A DNA stretch of 64,000 nt from Porphyromonadaceae bacterium W3.11 (GCA_030434245.1 JAUISX010000003.1:140001-204000), one strand, 5' to 3'; positions 38,246-47,233 are shown, counted from the first letter of the stretch. Notes: generated by a model not told the origin, from the letters alone. Program-made: numbers and translations.

Positions 38246-38402
38246 AATCGCAATCCTGCGTTCCTCTGGTTCGAAAAACAGAAAGAATGTAGAAAGTAAA
38301 ACCCCCGCCCTCCTACAGGTGGGGGCTTTTGCATACGGAAACGCCGTAAGCAAAATAGAACCAGAGGAGATAGCCTCTAATAGTAGGAGAAAGGAGGTTA
38401 TT
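38246..38402 (+). ncRNA. candidate structured cis-regulatory leader RNA
   Basis: Four helices are visible. P1 is an 11-bp perfect long-range helix (TCCTCTGGTTC 38262-38272 with GAACCAGAGGA 38358-38368). P2 is a CCCCC/GGGGG hairpin followed by TTTT (38302-38329). P3 is TACGG-AAACG-CCGTA (38334-38348) with a flanking GC/GC pair. P4 is AGAGG-AGATAG-CCTCT (38363-38378). P4 shares AGAGG with P1, so the two exclude each other. The P2 loop CTCCTAC (38310-38316) can pair with GTAGGAG (38383-38389) next to the ribosome site. This looks like a riboswitch or attenuator; I match it to no known class. Confidence 0.55.
38298..38330 (+). terminator. terminator-like hairpin inside the leader
   Basis: The arms CCCCC (38302-38306) and GGGGG (38321-38325), with flanking A/T pairs, are followed by only four T residues. 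It is a weak intrinsic terminator located before the peptide gene, so it may attenuate transcription. Confidence 0.5.
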
Positions 38403-38534
38403 ATGCAGGATAGCGATTTCAAAAATTCGAAGGGCAAAAAACTTGTTTACTGTAGATACATAACAAAGAACGGTAAAAGGATTTATCCAAAGAACGGGAC
38501 ATGTTTTCGTTTTTACGTAAATGTAGGTAAGTAA
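38403..38534 (+). CDS. 43-residue basic peptide with two cysteines
   Basis: The ATG at 38403 follows a strong ribosome site, AAAGGAGG at 38390-38397, with 5-bp spacing. The frame codes for 43 residues ending at 38534. The peptide is strongly basic (many Lys and Arg), with Cys17 and Cys34 and a repeated 'YxxxKNGKxxYPKNG' flavour in the middle. It resembles the short conserved basic proteins seen in Bacteroidales, though I cannot name a family. A strong terminator follows at once. Together with the dedicated promoter and structured leader it is a complete regulated unit. Confidence 0.6.
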   Translation: MQDSDFKNSKGKKLVYCRYITKNGKRIYPKNGTCFRFYVNVGK

Positions 38535-38538
38535 CCCT

Positions 38539-38577
38539 TAGAGGGGATGGTGTAGGAGCCGTCCCCTCGCTTTTTAT
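38539..38577 (+). terminator. terminator of the 43-residue peptide gene
   Basis: GAGGGGATGG pairs with CCGTCCCCTC with one G-T pair. The stem is followed by GCTTTTT. Confidence 0.8.
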
Positions 38578-38627
38578 GCGTATGCTGTCAAATATGTTTC
38601 GTACACATTACTCCCATAAATCCTTGA

Positions 38628-38695
38628 TACAGGAAACATATTTTCTTATCATAAGAAAAATATTTTTTTGATATATAAAAGATTTCTATTTTATA
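38628..38695. repeat. small palindromic intergenic repeat, copy 3
   Basis: This GAAACAT...TTTTCTTATCATAAGAAAA...TATATAAAAG arrangement resembles the elements at 2735-2783 and 15725-15792. Confidence 0.4.
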
Positions 38696-39071
38696 TAACT
38701 AAAATTTCGTCTCTCCTTAATTAACAAAAAGCACTAACAATAAAACTTTTACCTGTACGATACCCCCTTTTAATTCAATACATTACGACCTCTCATATAT
38801 TTTTCAGAAAAAGATTCTAATATTACTTTGAAGAATGACTTACGATTGGTAGGAAGTTCCCAGCCCAGATCAACTAGCTCTAAGAACGAGTGCATGCTTA
38901 TGTGGGTTACCCATGATATATAAATTTATTTGTATACCCACCTAGAGATAAAATATCTACAGTGTAAAGCACATCAGTTTTTAATTAATTTCTGTGCACT
39001 TTTTTCAGGAATAGCATACGGCACTCTCAAAATATTCTTACTCAATCCTAAAATGCGTTCGTAGTTGCTGA

Positions 39072-39103
39072 TTTGTGTGATTATGGCTTTTTTCTTACCT
39101 TCG
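39072..39103 (+). promoter_or_regulatory. promoter of the arsenate reductase-like gene
   Basis: TTTG, 20 bp, TACCTTCG: one mismatch in the -7 box. It places the start of transcription about 20 bp before the coding start. Confidence 0.5.
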
Positions 39104-39129
39104 TGTAGTAACAGATTTATGAGTGTCGT

Positions 39130-39549
39130 ATGGAGAAAAAGATATTGATACTGTGTACTGGGAATAGCTGTCGTAGCCAAATGGCTGAGGGATACCTTCG
39201 GGAGATGGTCGGCGATAAAGCCGAAGTATATAGTGCTGGAATTGAGATACATGGGGTCAATCCTCGTGCCGTTAAGATTATGAGGGAGGATGGCATTGAC
39301 CTCTCGTCACACACCTCTAATCATATAGATGAATATACAGCCCTTAACTTTGATTACGTCATAACTGTCTGTGACCATGCTAGAGAGCATTGCCCATACT
39401 TCCCAACTAAAGCCAAGCTTTTGCACCACAATTTTCCTGACCCTGCAAAAGCTACTGGCACTGAAGAAGAAATGATGGCTCAATTTCGTCACGTGAGAGA
39501 GCTGATTAAAAACTACTGTCAGAAATTTGTCACAGACTATTTTATGTAA
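39130..39549 (+). CDS. arsenate reductase, thioredoxin-coupled ArsC type (LMW-PTP fold)
   Basis: The 139 residues carry the phosphatase-like loop CTGNSCRS (Cys9, Cys14) and the two extra cysteines of thioredoxin-coupled ArsC (Cys81 in VCDHAREHC, Cys88). It also has the acid HNFPDPA and a C-terminal RHVRELIKNYC. In such enzymes the triple cysteine relay reduces arsenate to arsenite. Low-molecular-weight protein tyrosine phosphatase activity is an alternative, but the Cys81/Cys88 pair favours ArsC. No arsenite pump or ArsR is adjacent, so the gene stands alone here. Confidence 0.85.
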   Translation: MEKKILILCTGNSCRSQMAEGYLREMVGDKAEVYSAGIEIHGVNPRAVKIMREDGIDLSSHTSNHIDEYTALNFDYVITVCDHAREHCPYFPTKAKLLHHNFPDPAKATGTEEEMMAQFRHVRELIKNYCQKFVTDYFM

Positions 39550-39966
39550 TAGCTGCCACAAAGATAGTGGTCTAAATTATTGAATACACAACAGACATTC
39601 AGGAGTACTTCATAGATGCTCTAACGAGTCATAAAGTCAGCCTCTAAAGCAAGGCTATATCGCAGGAAAAAATATCTTTAGAAAAACAAATTATTCCTAT
39701 CCCATAAGTGAATACCACCTACGCAATAAAGGTAAATGCTCTGGAAAATCTCATATCTATGGCAGAGCAGTTATGAACAATGCTTCTTAAGAAGTAAAGG
39801 GCAATCATTAAGAAAATCTAGAATAATCTGGCCCATATTTAAACGTTGCTTTTCGTACCAAGTCCATTAGAGACCCCCTTTTCATTCATCGTTATCATCT
39901 GAACTTATCAAACAAGTGTCAAAGGATGGCTAGCATTATCTGCTTTTTGGGTAAATTTGCAGAACG
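39550..39966. other. intergenic region upstream of trmD
   Basis: I see no gene in this region. A TAAATTTG -7 box at 39952-39959 lies just before trmD, without a clear -33 box, and would give a leader of only a few bases. Confidence 0.4.
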
Positions 39967-40653
39967 ATGAGAATTGATATACTAAGTGTCATACCTGAGA
40001 TGCTGGACTCTTTTGTCCAAACCTCTATCCTCAAACGGGCTCAAGATAAGGGGCTTGCTGAGATTCATGTGCATAATCTCAGAGATTATACTAAGGACAA
40101 ATGGAGACGTGTAGATGATTACCCCTTTGGGGGTGATGCTGGTATGGTGATGCAGATAGAGCCTGTGGATAATGCAATCTCTGCTCTAAAGGCTGAACGG
40201 GATTATGACGAAGTCATATATACATCGCCCGACGGAGAATTGCTTTCTCAATCAGTGGCTAATGGGATGTCGCTATACAATAATATTATCATCCTCTGCG
40301 GACACTATAAGGGCATTGATCAGCGTATCCGTGAACACTTAATCACACGGGAAATCTCAATAGGTGATTATGTGCTGACCGGTGGAGAGCTACCAGCTGC
40401 AGTAATCACGGATGCTATAGTCCGCCTCATCCCTGGTGTGCTCGGTGATGAGCAGAGTGCCCTATCCGATTCATTCCAGGACAATCTTTTGGCTCCACCC
40501 ATATACACACGCCCCTCGGACTATAAAGGCTGGAAGGTACCAGATATTCTTCTATCGGGACACCAAGCTAAAATTGAAGCATGGAAGATGGACCAAGCCT
40601 TAGAACGCACCAAGCAGCTACGCCCAGATCTACTTAAGAATAAAGACAATTGA
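39967..40653 (+). CDS. trmD: tRNA (guanine(37)-N1)-methyltransferase
   Basis: TrmD methylates G37 of tRNAs with S-adenosylmethionine, which prevents frameshifting. The 228 residues show the SPOUT knot with [28 protein letters not shown] and the [11 protein letters not shown] motif. The length is normal. It leads a likely two-gene unit with guaA (22 bp gap). Confidence 0.97.
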   Translation: MRIDILSVIPEMLDSFVQTSILKRAQDKGLAEIHVHNLRDYTKDKWRRVDDYPFGGDAGMVMQIEPVDNAISALKAERDYDEVIYTSPDGELLSQSVANGMSLYNNIIILCGHYKGIDQRIREHLITREISIGDYVLTGGELPAAVITDAIVRLIPGVLGDEQSALSDSFQDNLLAPPIYTRPSDYKGWKVPDILLSGHQAKIEAWKMDQALERTKQLRPDLLKNKDN

Positions 40654-40675
40654 TAAATCATTATAGATATTAACC

Positions 40676-42190
40676 ATGCTAGATAAAATAATAATCCTCG
40701 ACTTCGGATCACAGACGACCCAGTTAATAGCTCGTCGTATAAGAGACCTCGGTGTCTATTGTGAGGTTCACCCTTACCATACACTACCCGAAGCAGAGCC
40801 TTCTCTAAAGGGTATTATCCTCTCGGGAAGTCCCTACTCCGTCTCTCAGCCCGAAGCCTTTAAGATTGACTATTCCAAATTACCAGATGTCCCTGTACTT
40901 GGTATTTGCTACGGAGCACAATTTACTGCCACTGTATTCGGAGGTAAAGTAAGTCCATCTGCGACTCGCGAATATGGTAGAGCGGAACTGAATGTGGTAA
41001 GTGATGACCCTTTGTTCAAAGGATTTTCCAAATCCAGCACTATCTGGATGTCACATAGTGATACTATTTCTGAGCTTCCCATGGGTGGTAAGCTCTTGGC
41101 CTCAACTGAGAACATCACGAATGCGGCTTATCGCATCATTGATAGGGAGATATGGGGGGTGCAGTTTCACCCAGAGGTGGCTCACACTGAGGAGGGCACC
41201 AAGCTTTTAGAAAACTTCCTAGATATCTGCAAGGCTAAGAAAGATTGGTCTCCAGCCTCTTTCGTCTCCAGCACAGTAAATAGTCTGAAAGAACAATTAG
41301 GGGATGATAAAGTGTTACTCGCTCTTAGTGGTGGGGTGGACTCTAGTGTTGCTGCCGTGCTATTGAATAAAGCGATTGGCAAGAACCTATACTGTATCTT
41401 CGTCAACCATGGCTTGTTACGCAAGAATGAGTTTGAGGATGTCCTGAGAATGTACGAGGGATTGGGCTTGAATGTCAAGGGGGTCGATGCGAGTGCATAT
41501 TTCTATGAGAAGCTTGCTGGCGTAGATGACCCTGAGAAGAAACGTAAGATAATCGGTTCTGGTTTTATAGATGTCTTTGATGAAGAGGCGGCTAAGGTAA
41601 CAGATGTAAAATGGCTTGGCCAGGGGACCATCTACCCCGATGTAATCGAGTCTATCTCTATTACAGGACAGGTCATTAAGAGTCACCATAACGTGGGTGG
41701 ACTACCTGAGAAAATGAACCTCAAACTTGTAGAACCTCTTCGCCTACTCTTCAAGGATGAAGTTCGTAAGGTAGGCCTAGAGCTAGGGATGGCTAAGGAG
41801 ATGATATTCCGCCATCCATTCCCAGGACCAGGGTTAGGCATCCGCATCCTTGGCGACATCACTCCAGAGAAAGTACGTATTCTACAGGATGCTGACCACA
41901 TCTACACCTCAATGCTTCGTGAGTGGGGCTTGTACGACAAGGTATGGCAAGCTGGGGCTATCCTACTCCCGATACGTTCAGTGGGTGTTATGGGTGATGA
42001 ACGTACCTATGAGAACGTGGTGGCATTGCGTGCGGTAACCTCTATTGATGCGATGACAGCAGACTGGAGCAGACTTCCTCACGACTTCCTGGCCAAGGTC
42101 TCCAACGACATCATCAACAAAGTCCCTGGGGTGAATCGTGTCGTGTACGACATCTCCTCAAAACCACCAGCAACTATTGAGTGGGAGTAA
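40676..42190 (+). CDS. guaA: GMP synthase (glutamine-hydrolysing)
   Basis: The 504 residues hold an N-terminal class I glutamine amidotransferase domain (catalytic Cys in [11 protein letters not shown], His-Glu in VQFHPEV), an ATP pyrophosphatase domain (P-loop [11 protein letters not shown]) and the C-terminal dimerisation domain ending PPATIEWE. It converts XMP to GMP. It lies 22 bp after trmD and is followed by a strong terminator. Confidence 0.98.
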   Translation: MLDKIIILDFGSQTTQLIARRIRDLGVYCEVHPYHTLPEAEPSLKGIILSGSPYSVSQPEAFKIDYSKLPDVPVLGICYGAQFTATVFGGKVSPSATREYGRAELNVVSDDPLFKGFSKSSTIWMSHSDTISELPMGGKLLASTENITNAAYRIIDREIWGVQFHPEVAHTEEGTKLLENFLDICKAKKDWSPASFVSSTVNSLKEQLGDDKVLLALSGGVDSSVAAVLLNKAIGKNLYCIFVNHGLLRKNEFEDVLRMYEGLGLNVKGVDASAYFYEKLAGVDDPEKKRKIIGSGFIDVFDEEAAKVTDVKWLGQGTIYPDVIESISITGQVIKSHHNVGGLPEKMNLKLVEPLRLLFKDEVRKVGLELGMAKEMIFRHPFPGPGLGIRILGDITPEKVRILQDADHIYTSMLREWGLYDKVWQAGAILLPIRSVGVMGDERTYENVVALRAVTSIDAMTADWSRLPHDFLAKVSNDIINKVPGVNRVVYDISSKPPATIEWE

Positions 42191-42217
42191 TAGCACGCTC
42201 CTATCTCCAATATAAGG

Positions 42218-42250
42218 ACAGCTCTAACTTTCAATCGAAGTTAGAGCTGT
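42218..42250 (+). terminator. terminator of trmD-guaA
   Basis: There is a 13-bp perfect stem (42218-42230 with 42238-42250) and a 7-nt loop, followed by TTTTTG. This is a strong intrinsic terminator. Confidence 0.9.
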
Positions 42251-42342
42251 TTTTGTACCCAACACTTGCTACTAATCATTCATAATTATCAATATGTCTT
42301 AAAACCACTACGATAGTCCTAACTAAATTCCATATTGTTCGA

Positions 42343-42433
42343 TCATTAAAGTCTATGGAAAACAAAGTAAAAAATAGGTAGGTTTGTAATTAAAACACGC
42401 ATTCTCGCGTACACACTATTTGGAATACTACCT
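42343..42433 (+). mobile_element. decayed IS256-family end (scar)
   Basis: Read on the minus strand, the segment aligns over about 90 bp with the left end of the intact element at 18319-18410. The shared blocks include GTGTGTACG, GAATGCGT, AAACCTAC and TTTGTTTTCCATA, but the inverted repeat has decayed (GGTAGTATTCC in place of GGTAGTGTCCCC). The rest of that IS is missing, so only the 3' terminal part of an element with a plus-strand transposase remains. Confidence 0.75.
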
Positions 42434-42456
42434 GTTCTATAGCATTCTTAGCAACG

Positions 42457-42636
42457 ACACGATCAAACTGAATAGAGAAATCATAGATAATATAAAATAA
42501 TTCTAGTATATTTTCATCATAAAAGTGGTGTTTTATTTGCTTGTAATTAATAGATAGTCAATTACTAAGACACAAATAACTCACCACTTTTCCTAATATC
42601 TTTCCCTTGATTTCTCACATCGGACTCACGTTACCA
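42457..42636 (+). repeat. diverged direct repeat, copy A
   Basis: The segment aligns with 47006-47108: CACGATCAAA, AATAGAGAAATCAT, ACAC/TAAATAA, TCACC and the final ACTCACGTTA are shared, with an extra segment of roughly 70 bp in this copy. It may derive from a mobile element or a duplicated control region. Confidence 0.55.
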
Positions 42637-42714
42637 TAACACAAATATTCTGGTAAGTATATTAAAAGACATAGGGTCTTGAACCATTTATTTGTTTACG
42701 ACCCCCTGCCTATA

Positions 42715-42921
42715 TTAAAGTGCTACAGAATGGTCATCTACTACGTTGATTTCGACGTTCTGACTAGGTCTATATACATTGAATTCTCCCTTCGGCATCA
42801 GCCCTAGCACCTTGTATCTCATCCCTCGTGCAATATTCTCACACAACTGGTTCTTTAAAAACACTTCTAACTTAAAATAGTCATCATAGCCTTTACTACA
42901 GCTAGTAAGTATCAAAATCAC
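42715..42921 (-). CDS. small lipoprotein-like protein, possibly truncated
   Basis: The 68 residues start MILILTSCSKG, a minimal lipobox without a basic N-region, and lack any domain I recognise. The start codon directly follows the stop of the DUF4374 gene (42922-42924), so it reads as the third gene of the TonB receptor unit. In related loci the third gene is often a PepSY-type membrane protein. Here a short lipoprotein occupies that place and its 3' side abuts the IS scar region. It may be the remnant of a longer gene or a native small subunit. Confidence 0.5.
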   Translation of the reverse strand: MILILTSCSKGYDDYFKLEVFLKNQLCENIARGMRYKVLGLMPKGEFNVYRPSQNVEINVVDDHSVAL

Positions 42922-44160
42922 TTACCATATCTCTTTTAGAGCAGTCACAGACCCCTGAACGGTTAGAATCGGACCGTCCACCTTCTTGGTCACTGGATCA
43001 TATAGATAGACACCACTCTCCTTCTTATTATTACTACCCCATGCAATTTTATTTTGATAGGTACATATCGCTATAGCGTGGGGGTTAGTAGGAAGTATTC
43101 CATTTATCCTTGTTATTGTCTTTGCTGACAAATCTATTTCCGTAGCTATAAGGGTCCTATCCAAATATGGATTTTCCCCATTAGGTGCAAGAGCAGCTAC
43201 GGAAATGTACGAATAGAGCTTGCCGTGTCCATAATATACTGAGCTTGCAAAATAATTACCCTTTGCTGGTACACCCTTAATATCTGTGTCAGCCAAAGAA
43301 ATACTCCAGTTTGGATCAAAGGTATCAGCACCCTTCTTGATACGTAGAATACCAGAAGGATAGTCTGGAATAAAGCCAAACGATCCCATGCACACCACAT
43401 ATATATCACCTTTTTCATCTACAAAGATACTATTCGGTTCGATTGGACGTGTAGCTGCACTAAGCTTTGTATCTTCTGAAACAATTTTCTTAAGCACTTT
43501 GTCACTTTTAATATCAATTACAGCTAATTCCACAGAATGCTTAGTAGGCATAAATTGAGCATTATACTGACCTAAGCCTATGTATAACTTGCCATCTCTT
43601 ATGACCATAGCCCCAGGTGACACTTTTACATTATCAGAATGTGCATAGGTGTTAAGATCTATTTCGCCAATCTTCTGAAGCGTGGTAGGATTAAATATCA
43701 ACACCTTCCCATGACCCATAAGGGAAATATATCCTTTGTCTTTAGACGCGATAACCATACTGGCACCATTTGATCCAGTGGGGAAAGGCAATCTGCTAGC
43801 AAAGTGCTGAAGGCTTCCATCATCCTTAATAGTGTATCTATTCACCTCACTTACACCAGTACTATTGAAGTCAGGCATCACATATACTTCCCTACCAAAC
43901 ATGGTAGGAACTGTCCCAAATCCATACGGCACCCCATTTTTATTATCTATGCTTTTCGTCTGCTCAGGGTCTATCATCTGAGCATAAGCACGACCATTAT
44001 TCCCTTGCTCATTAACTACAGTTACCCCTACCAGCAAAGCATGCTCTAGCTTATCATTAGGAGTAGGAGCTTCTTTTCCTTTGTTATCGCAGCTAGTAGC
44101 AGTCAATAATAATAGGACTATGCTTAACATTACATTCAATTTAATTCGTTCCATTTTCAT
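42922..44160 (-). CDS. DUF4374 domain lipoprotein
   Basis: The 412 residues have a lipoprotein signal (LLLTATSC) and a repeated beta-propeller-like body typical of DUF4374, with 'GFGTVPTMFGREVYVMPDFNSTG' and 'GASMVIASKDKGYISLMGHG'. Members sit next to TonB receptors for iron or haem-like ligands in Bacteroidetes and are thought to act at the surface. It begins 18 bp after the receptor gene and belongs to the same unit. Confidence 0.85.
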   Translation of the reverse strand: MKMERIKLNVMLSIVLLLLTATSCDNKGKEAPTPNDKLEHALLVGVTVVNEQGNNGRAYAQMIDPEQTKSIDNKNGVPYGFGTVPTMFGREVYVMPDFNSTGVSEVNRYTIKDDGSLQHFASRLPFPTGSNGASMVIASKDKGYISLMGHGKVLIFNPTTLQKIGEIDLNTYAHSDNVKVSPGAMVIRDGKLYIGLGQYNAQFMPTKHSVELAVIDIKSDKVLKKIVSEDTKLSAATRPIEPNSIFVDEKGDIYVVCMGSFGFIPDYPSGILRIKKGADTFDPNWSISLADTDIKGVPAKGNYFASSVYYGHGKLYSYISVAALAPNGENPYLDRTLIATEIDLSAKTITRINGILPTNPHAIAICTYQNKIAWGSNNKKESGVYLYDPVTKKVDGPILTVQGSVTALKEIW

Positions 44161-44178
44161 AACAAATACAATATCTTT

Positions 44179-46539
44179 TTATTTTAATACATATCTTAGC
44201 TTTACGTAGTATGCACGCCCAGGAAGAGGATTATTCAGCTCGGATATCAACCTTCTGTTGGATAGATTATTAATCTTAAGTGATAGAGTCCACTTATCAT
44301 GCTGGAAACTATGTTCAAAGGCTAAATCTTGTGTAAATGAGGTGGGTATCACTCTATCTTGGTATTTACTTACATAGAAGTCATAGTAGTACTGATGAAT
44401 ATATGATAAATCCAGTATCACTCTAGTATTTTGTCCTTCTCCACCAAACAGGTTCTCCTTATGAAATTCCACCCCACCATTACCCATTAAGTATGGGACA
44501 TTAGGCATACGGCTTCCGAAGGTAGGGTTAGGATTATCCGAGTTAAATTCTTTCTTCCTTCTATCACGTAAGTCCTGCCATGTGACATTAAGGTACGTGT
44601 ACAGCTCTGGCAATATATCCCACTTTACCTCAGCCTCCACACCTATTGTTCTCATTTTACCAAAGTTCATGTAAATGGCTTGAGTAGGAAGCATACCAGG
44701 CTGAAAGCGTATCATATCATTAATCTGAGCCATATAAGTACTCAGTTCGATCTCTAAAACATTCCCATTGCCTTTCTCCAGCCTATATAAAAAGCCGAGA
44801 TTAGCATTCTTACTATGCTCAGGATTGAGGAATGGAGAAGCAACAACTGAGTAACCGTTACCAAGTAGCTCCTCCTTATTAGGCATCCTGACCTCATTCG
44901 CTAGTGCCATTTTCACTAAAAATTCTGGTGTGAAACTATAGCGTAATGCCACACTTCCACCCCAATAATTCTTGCGGACAGATTGCTCAATGGGTTCATT
45001 AATCCACGCATTAGGTAGTGCTTTTGTATCAGCCGAATAATGAAAGTACTTACCCACGACCGAGGCTTGTAGTTTTTCATCAAGAAGCGTCAGGTCATAC
45101 GCTAGCCCTAACGTCAGGCTATGCATTTCTCCAGGGAAGGAGGCCTTACGCCCAATCGCCTTATCCATCAATTCATCCTTCGGGTTAAAGTCATTATAGC
45201 TAGAATAGACATTAAGATTAACACTCTGATGGCGGTCTATCACGTAGTTTAGGTTCAACTTATTATCAAGATTCAGCGAACGATTATCACCATCAGCGGG
45301 AAATAGTCCAGTCTCACCTCCCATTGGAGAAGTAGGAGGTAGAATTGCTCCATCCCAGCCATACCTATGCTTGGCCTTGTCCTCCATACCATAGTGGGAA
45401 AACATTAATGCTAAAGTATAATCAAAGTCCAAGCCCTCAACAAAGAATTCTTGCTTCTTAAATCTAATTCCCCCAGCATAGCCCTTATTATAATTCCTCG
45501 CCTCACGCACATCTACATCTAATCCTTGGATCTGCTTATCAATATTATTCCAAAATAACTCTACCTTAATAGAGTCAAACCACCACTTCAGAGCTTCTAT
45601 ACTTCCCCCCAACATTACTTTCCCAAAGCGATCGTGATTTCTGCGTACCAACATCTTCTCCCTATAACTCGGCAGTTGCATTAGGTAATCATTCTTGGAA
45701 TATGTATGCCCCCCTCCTAGCCCAAATTGTAAGCCACTCTCTTTATCTGTATACTTATACACAATACTACTCTGCGTAGTACCAAAGGAGCCACCCTCAA
45801 TCGAGACATCAAAATATTTTGGTGGATACTCCTTAGTGACGATATTTATAGCCCCTCCTAGAGCATTTCCTCCTAGCTTCTGTGGAACAATACCCTTGTA
45901 TATTTCCACTCGCTCTATCATATCCACTGGTACATCATCTAAGTTGAAAAAATCAGTACTTCCCCCCATAGGAGTCTCATCTATGTATAGAGATACACGT
46001 TTGCCCTCTAGTCCCCGAACGGAATACCTTGAAGGGCTTCCTAATCCACCCGTTTTTCGCACCGTAATCCCCGCAGTACGCTCTATTACCTGATCAATAC
46101 TTGATGCCGTTCCCTGTAACTGATGACTAGATAATACTGAGATAGGCATCGCACTCTCCTTAAGCTGTCGTTCCTCGCTCTTACCAACCACTGTGAGTTC
46201 ATCAAGCATCTCCTCACTAGGTTCTAACCTAATATTCAGTATCTTAGTTTCACCATCAGAAAGCTGTACACTCTTACTAACCGTCTTATATCCAATAAAA
46301 CTATAGCAAACATTATACTTCTGCCTGGGCACCAATGACAATACGTAGCAGCCATCATCCCCTGACACCGTACCTATAGAAGAATCTTTTACTCGTACAT
46401 AGGCATGAGAGATAGTATCACCATCATTGGAAGTAATTACACCTTTTAGTTCAGTTGTTTTTTGAGCGAAAGCAGACGAACTTAAAAACGCAAAAATAGC
46501 ACATAATAGATTTGTTCTTAACTTATCGAAGGATTTCAT
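44179..46539 (-). CDS. TonB-dependent outer membrane receptor
   Basis: The 786 residues have a signal peptide (ending AFAQK), a carboxypeptidase-regulatory-like domain (about 28-110), a plug domain (TGGLGSPSRYSVRGLEGKRVSLYIDETPMGG, near 155-235) and a C-terminal barrel ending in an aromatic-type YYVKLRYVLK. It should import a siderophore, haem or similar metal complex through TonB/ExbBD energy. The order receptor, then DUF4374 lipoprotein, then small protein fits an iron/haem uptake operon, but the ligand is not visible in sequence. The gene lies within the IS-bounded island. Confidence 0.9.
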   Translation of the reverse strand: MKSFDKLRTNLLCAIFAFLSSSAFAQKTTELKGVITSNDGDTISHAYVRVKDSSIGTVSGDDGCYVLSLVPRQKYNVCYSFIGYKTVSKSVQLSDGETKILNIRLEPSEEMLDELTVVGKSEERQLKESAMPISVLSSHQLQGTASSIDQVIERTAGITVRKTGGLGSPSRYSVRGLEGKRVSLYIDETPMGGSTDFFNLDDVPVDMIERVEIYKGIVPQKLGGNALGGAINIVTKEYPPKYFDVSIEGGSFGTTQSSIVYKYTDKESGLQFGLGGGHTYSKNDYLMQLPSYREKMLVRRNHDRFGKVMLGGSIEALKWWFDSIKVELFWNNIDKQIQGLDVDVREARNYNKGYAGGIRFKKQEFFVEGLDFDYTLALMFSHYGMEDKAKHRYGWDGAILPPTSPMGGETGLFPADGDNRSLNLDNKLNLNYVIDRHQSVNLNVYSSYNDFNPKDELMDKAIGRKASFPGEMHSLTLGLAYDLTLLDEKLQASVVGKYFHYSADTKALPNAWINEPIEQSVRKNYWGGSVALRYSFTPEFLVKMALANEVRMPNKEELLGNGYSVVASPFLNPEHSKNANLGFLYRLEKGNGNVLEIELSTYMAQINDMIRFQPGMLPTQAIYMNFGKMRTIGVEAEVKWDILPELYTYLNVTWQDLRDRRKKEFNSDNPNPTFGSRMPNVPYLMGNGGVEFHKENLFGGEGQNTRVILDLSYIHQYYYDFYVSKYQDRVIPTSFTQDLAFEHSFQHDKWTLSLKINNLSNRRLISELNNPLPGRAYYVKLRYVLK

Positions 46540-46753
46540 AAAATATGTTTTTAGACTTAAGTTTTCAGCCTCAAAGATATAAGAAATAAAAGAATGAGAA
46601 CATACCCAAAATATGGTATTTTTAAAGTGTCACGAACCTTTCACCTCATAAAACTTAAAGCAACTGAACTTCATGTTCGGATATTCAAAAAAAACAGCCT
46701 AGCCCCTATACTATCATCTCATTATACATTTCATATATTAACGTGAACTCCAT

Positions 46754-46921
46754 TTAAGCAACTGTAGCAAGAGCCTCTTTATCTATAATTTCAAGGGTAA
46801 AGATAGGCTTTTTAAGCATCAAGTTGTACGCACGTAACCCAAAGATTAGATTGACTACGAAGTTATTGAGACTGCGATGTCTCGTGTGTTCTATATGACA
46901 TGTGAAAAAGTATAAGTATCG
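46754..46921 (-). pseudogene. C-terminal remnant of an IS982-like transposase
   Basis: Translated on the minus strand, the segment reads with no frameshift for about 55 residues ending in TAA at 46754-46756. It includes HIEHTRHRSLNNFVVNLIFG and LMLKKPIF, a pattern I associate with the end of IS982-family transposases. Upstream a TGA interrupts the frame near 46922, and no start or terminal inverted repeat is seen. Only the last third of a gene remains. Confidence 0.65.
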
Positions 46922-47005
46922 TCATGATTTCACTGTCAAAAGACGTGATTTTTTTATTTCTCCTCTTATAATCTCCTTATTCCATAACATTATCTGCAAA
47001 AAAAA

Positions 47006-47108
47006 ACACGATCAAATCAAATAGAGAAATCATCTATAAGACATAAATAATTCACCCCTTTCCATAATACATTTTCCTCTAGTTCATACGTCAAACTCAC
47101 GTTATTAT
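47006..47108 (+). repeat. diverged direct repeat, copy B
   Basis: The segment aligns with 42457-42636 (CACGATCAAAT, AATAGAGAAATCAT, AAATAATTCACC, ACTCACGTTAT) but lacks a roughly 70-bp segment. Copies A and B flank the receptor operon. Confidence 0.55.
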
Positions 47109-47186
47109 ATGTATATGGTCACAAAAAGCATTTATTGAATGGGAATAAAAAGAGACATATTCACTTCAAATATGAATTGTTTTCAC

Positions 47187-47194
47187 TATATTTG
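47187..47194 (+). promoter_or_regulatory. -7 box of the hydrolase gene
   Basis: TATATTTG fits TAnnTTTG, but the -33 box is not clear. It lies inside the longer possible reading frame and therefore supports the later start at 47234. Confidence 0.4.
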
Positions 47195-47233
47195 ATTGTA
47201 ATAAACATGCACATTAAGAAACACAACAAGAAG

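Larger units (their letters stand above)
38578..39129. other. intergenic region before the arsenate reductase-like gene
   Basis: This is AT-rich, with a palindromic element at 38628-38695 and a promoter-like TTTG-N20-TACCTTCG at 39072-39103 for the next gene. There is no gene that I can support. Confidence 0.5.
42251..42714. other. left flank of the accessory island
   Basis: This region contains the decayed IS256 end at 42343-42433 and repeat copy A at 42457-42636. There is no coding gene. Confidence 0.6.
46540..47233. other. promoter flank with IS982-like remnant
   Basis: This region contains a TATCTTTG -7 box (46572-46579, minus strand) for the receptor gene without a clear -33 box, the IS982-like remnant (46754-46921), repeat copy B (47006-47108) and the hydrolase promoter box at 47187-47194. 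Confidence 0.55.

Noticed and set aside
38202-38402. longer in-frame start for the small peptide (110 residues in total)
   Set aside because: The extra part would begin before the predicted transcription start and covers the structured leader. The ATG at 38403 has a much better ribosome site.
47135-47233. upstream start of the hydrolase gene
   Set aside because: A TATATTTG promoter box at 47187-47194 lies inside this extension, so it is not likely to be translated.
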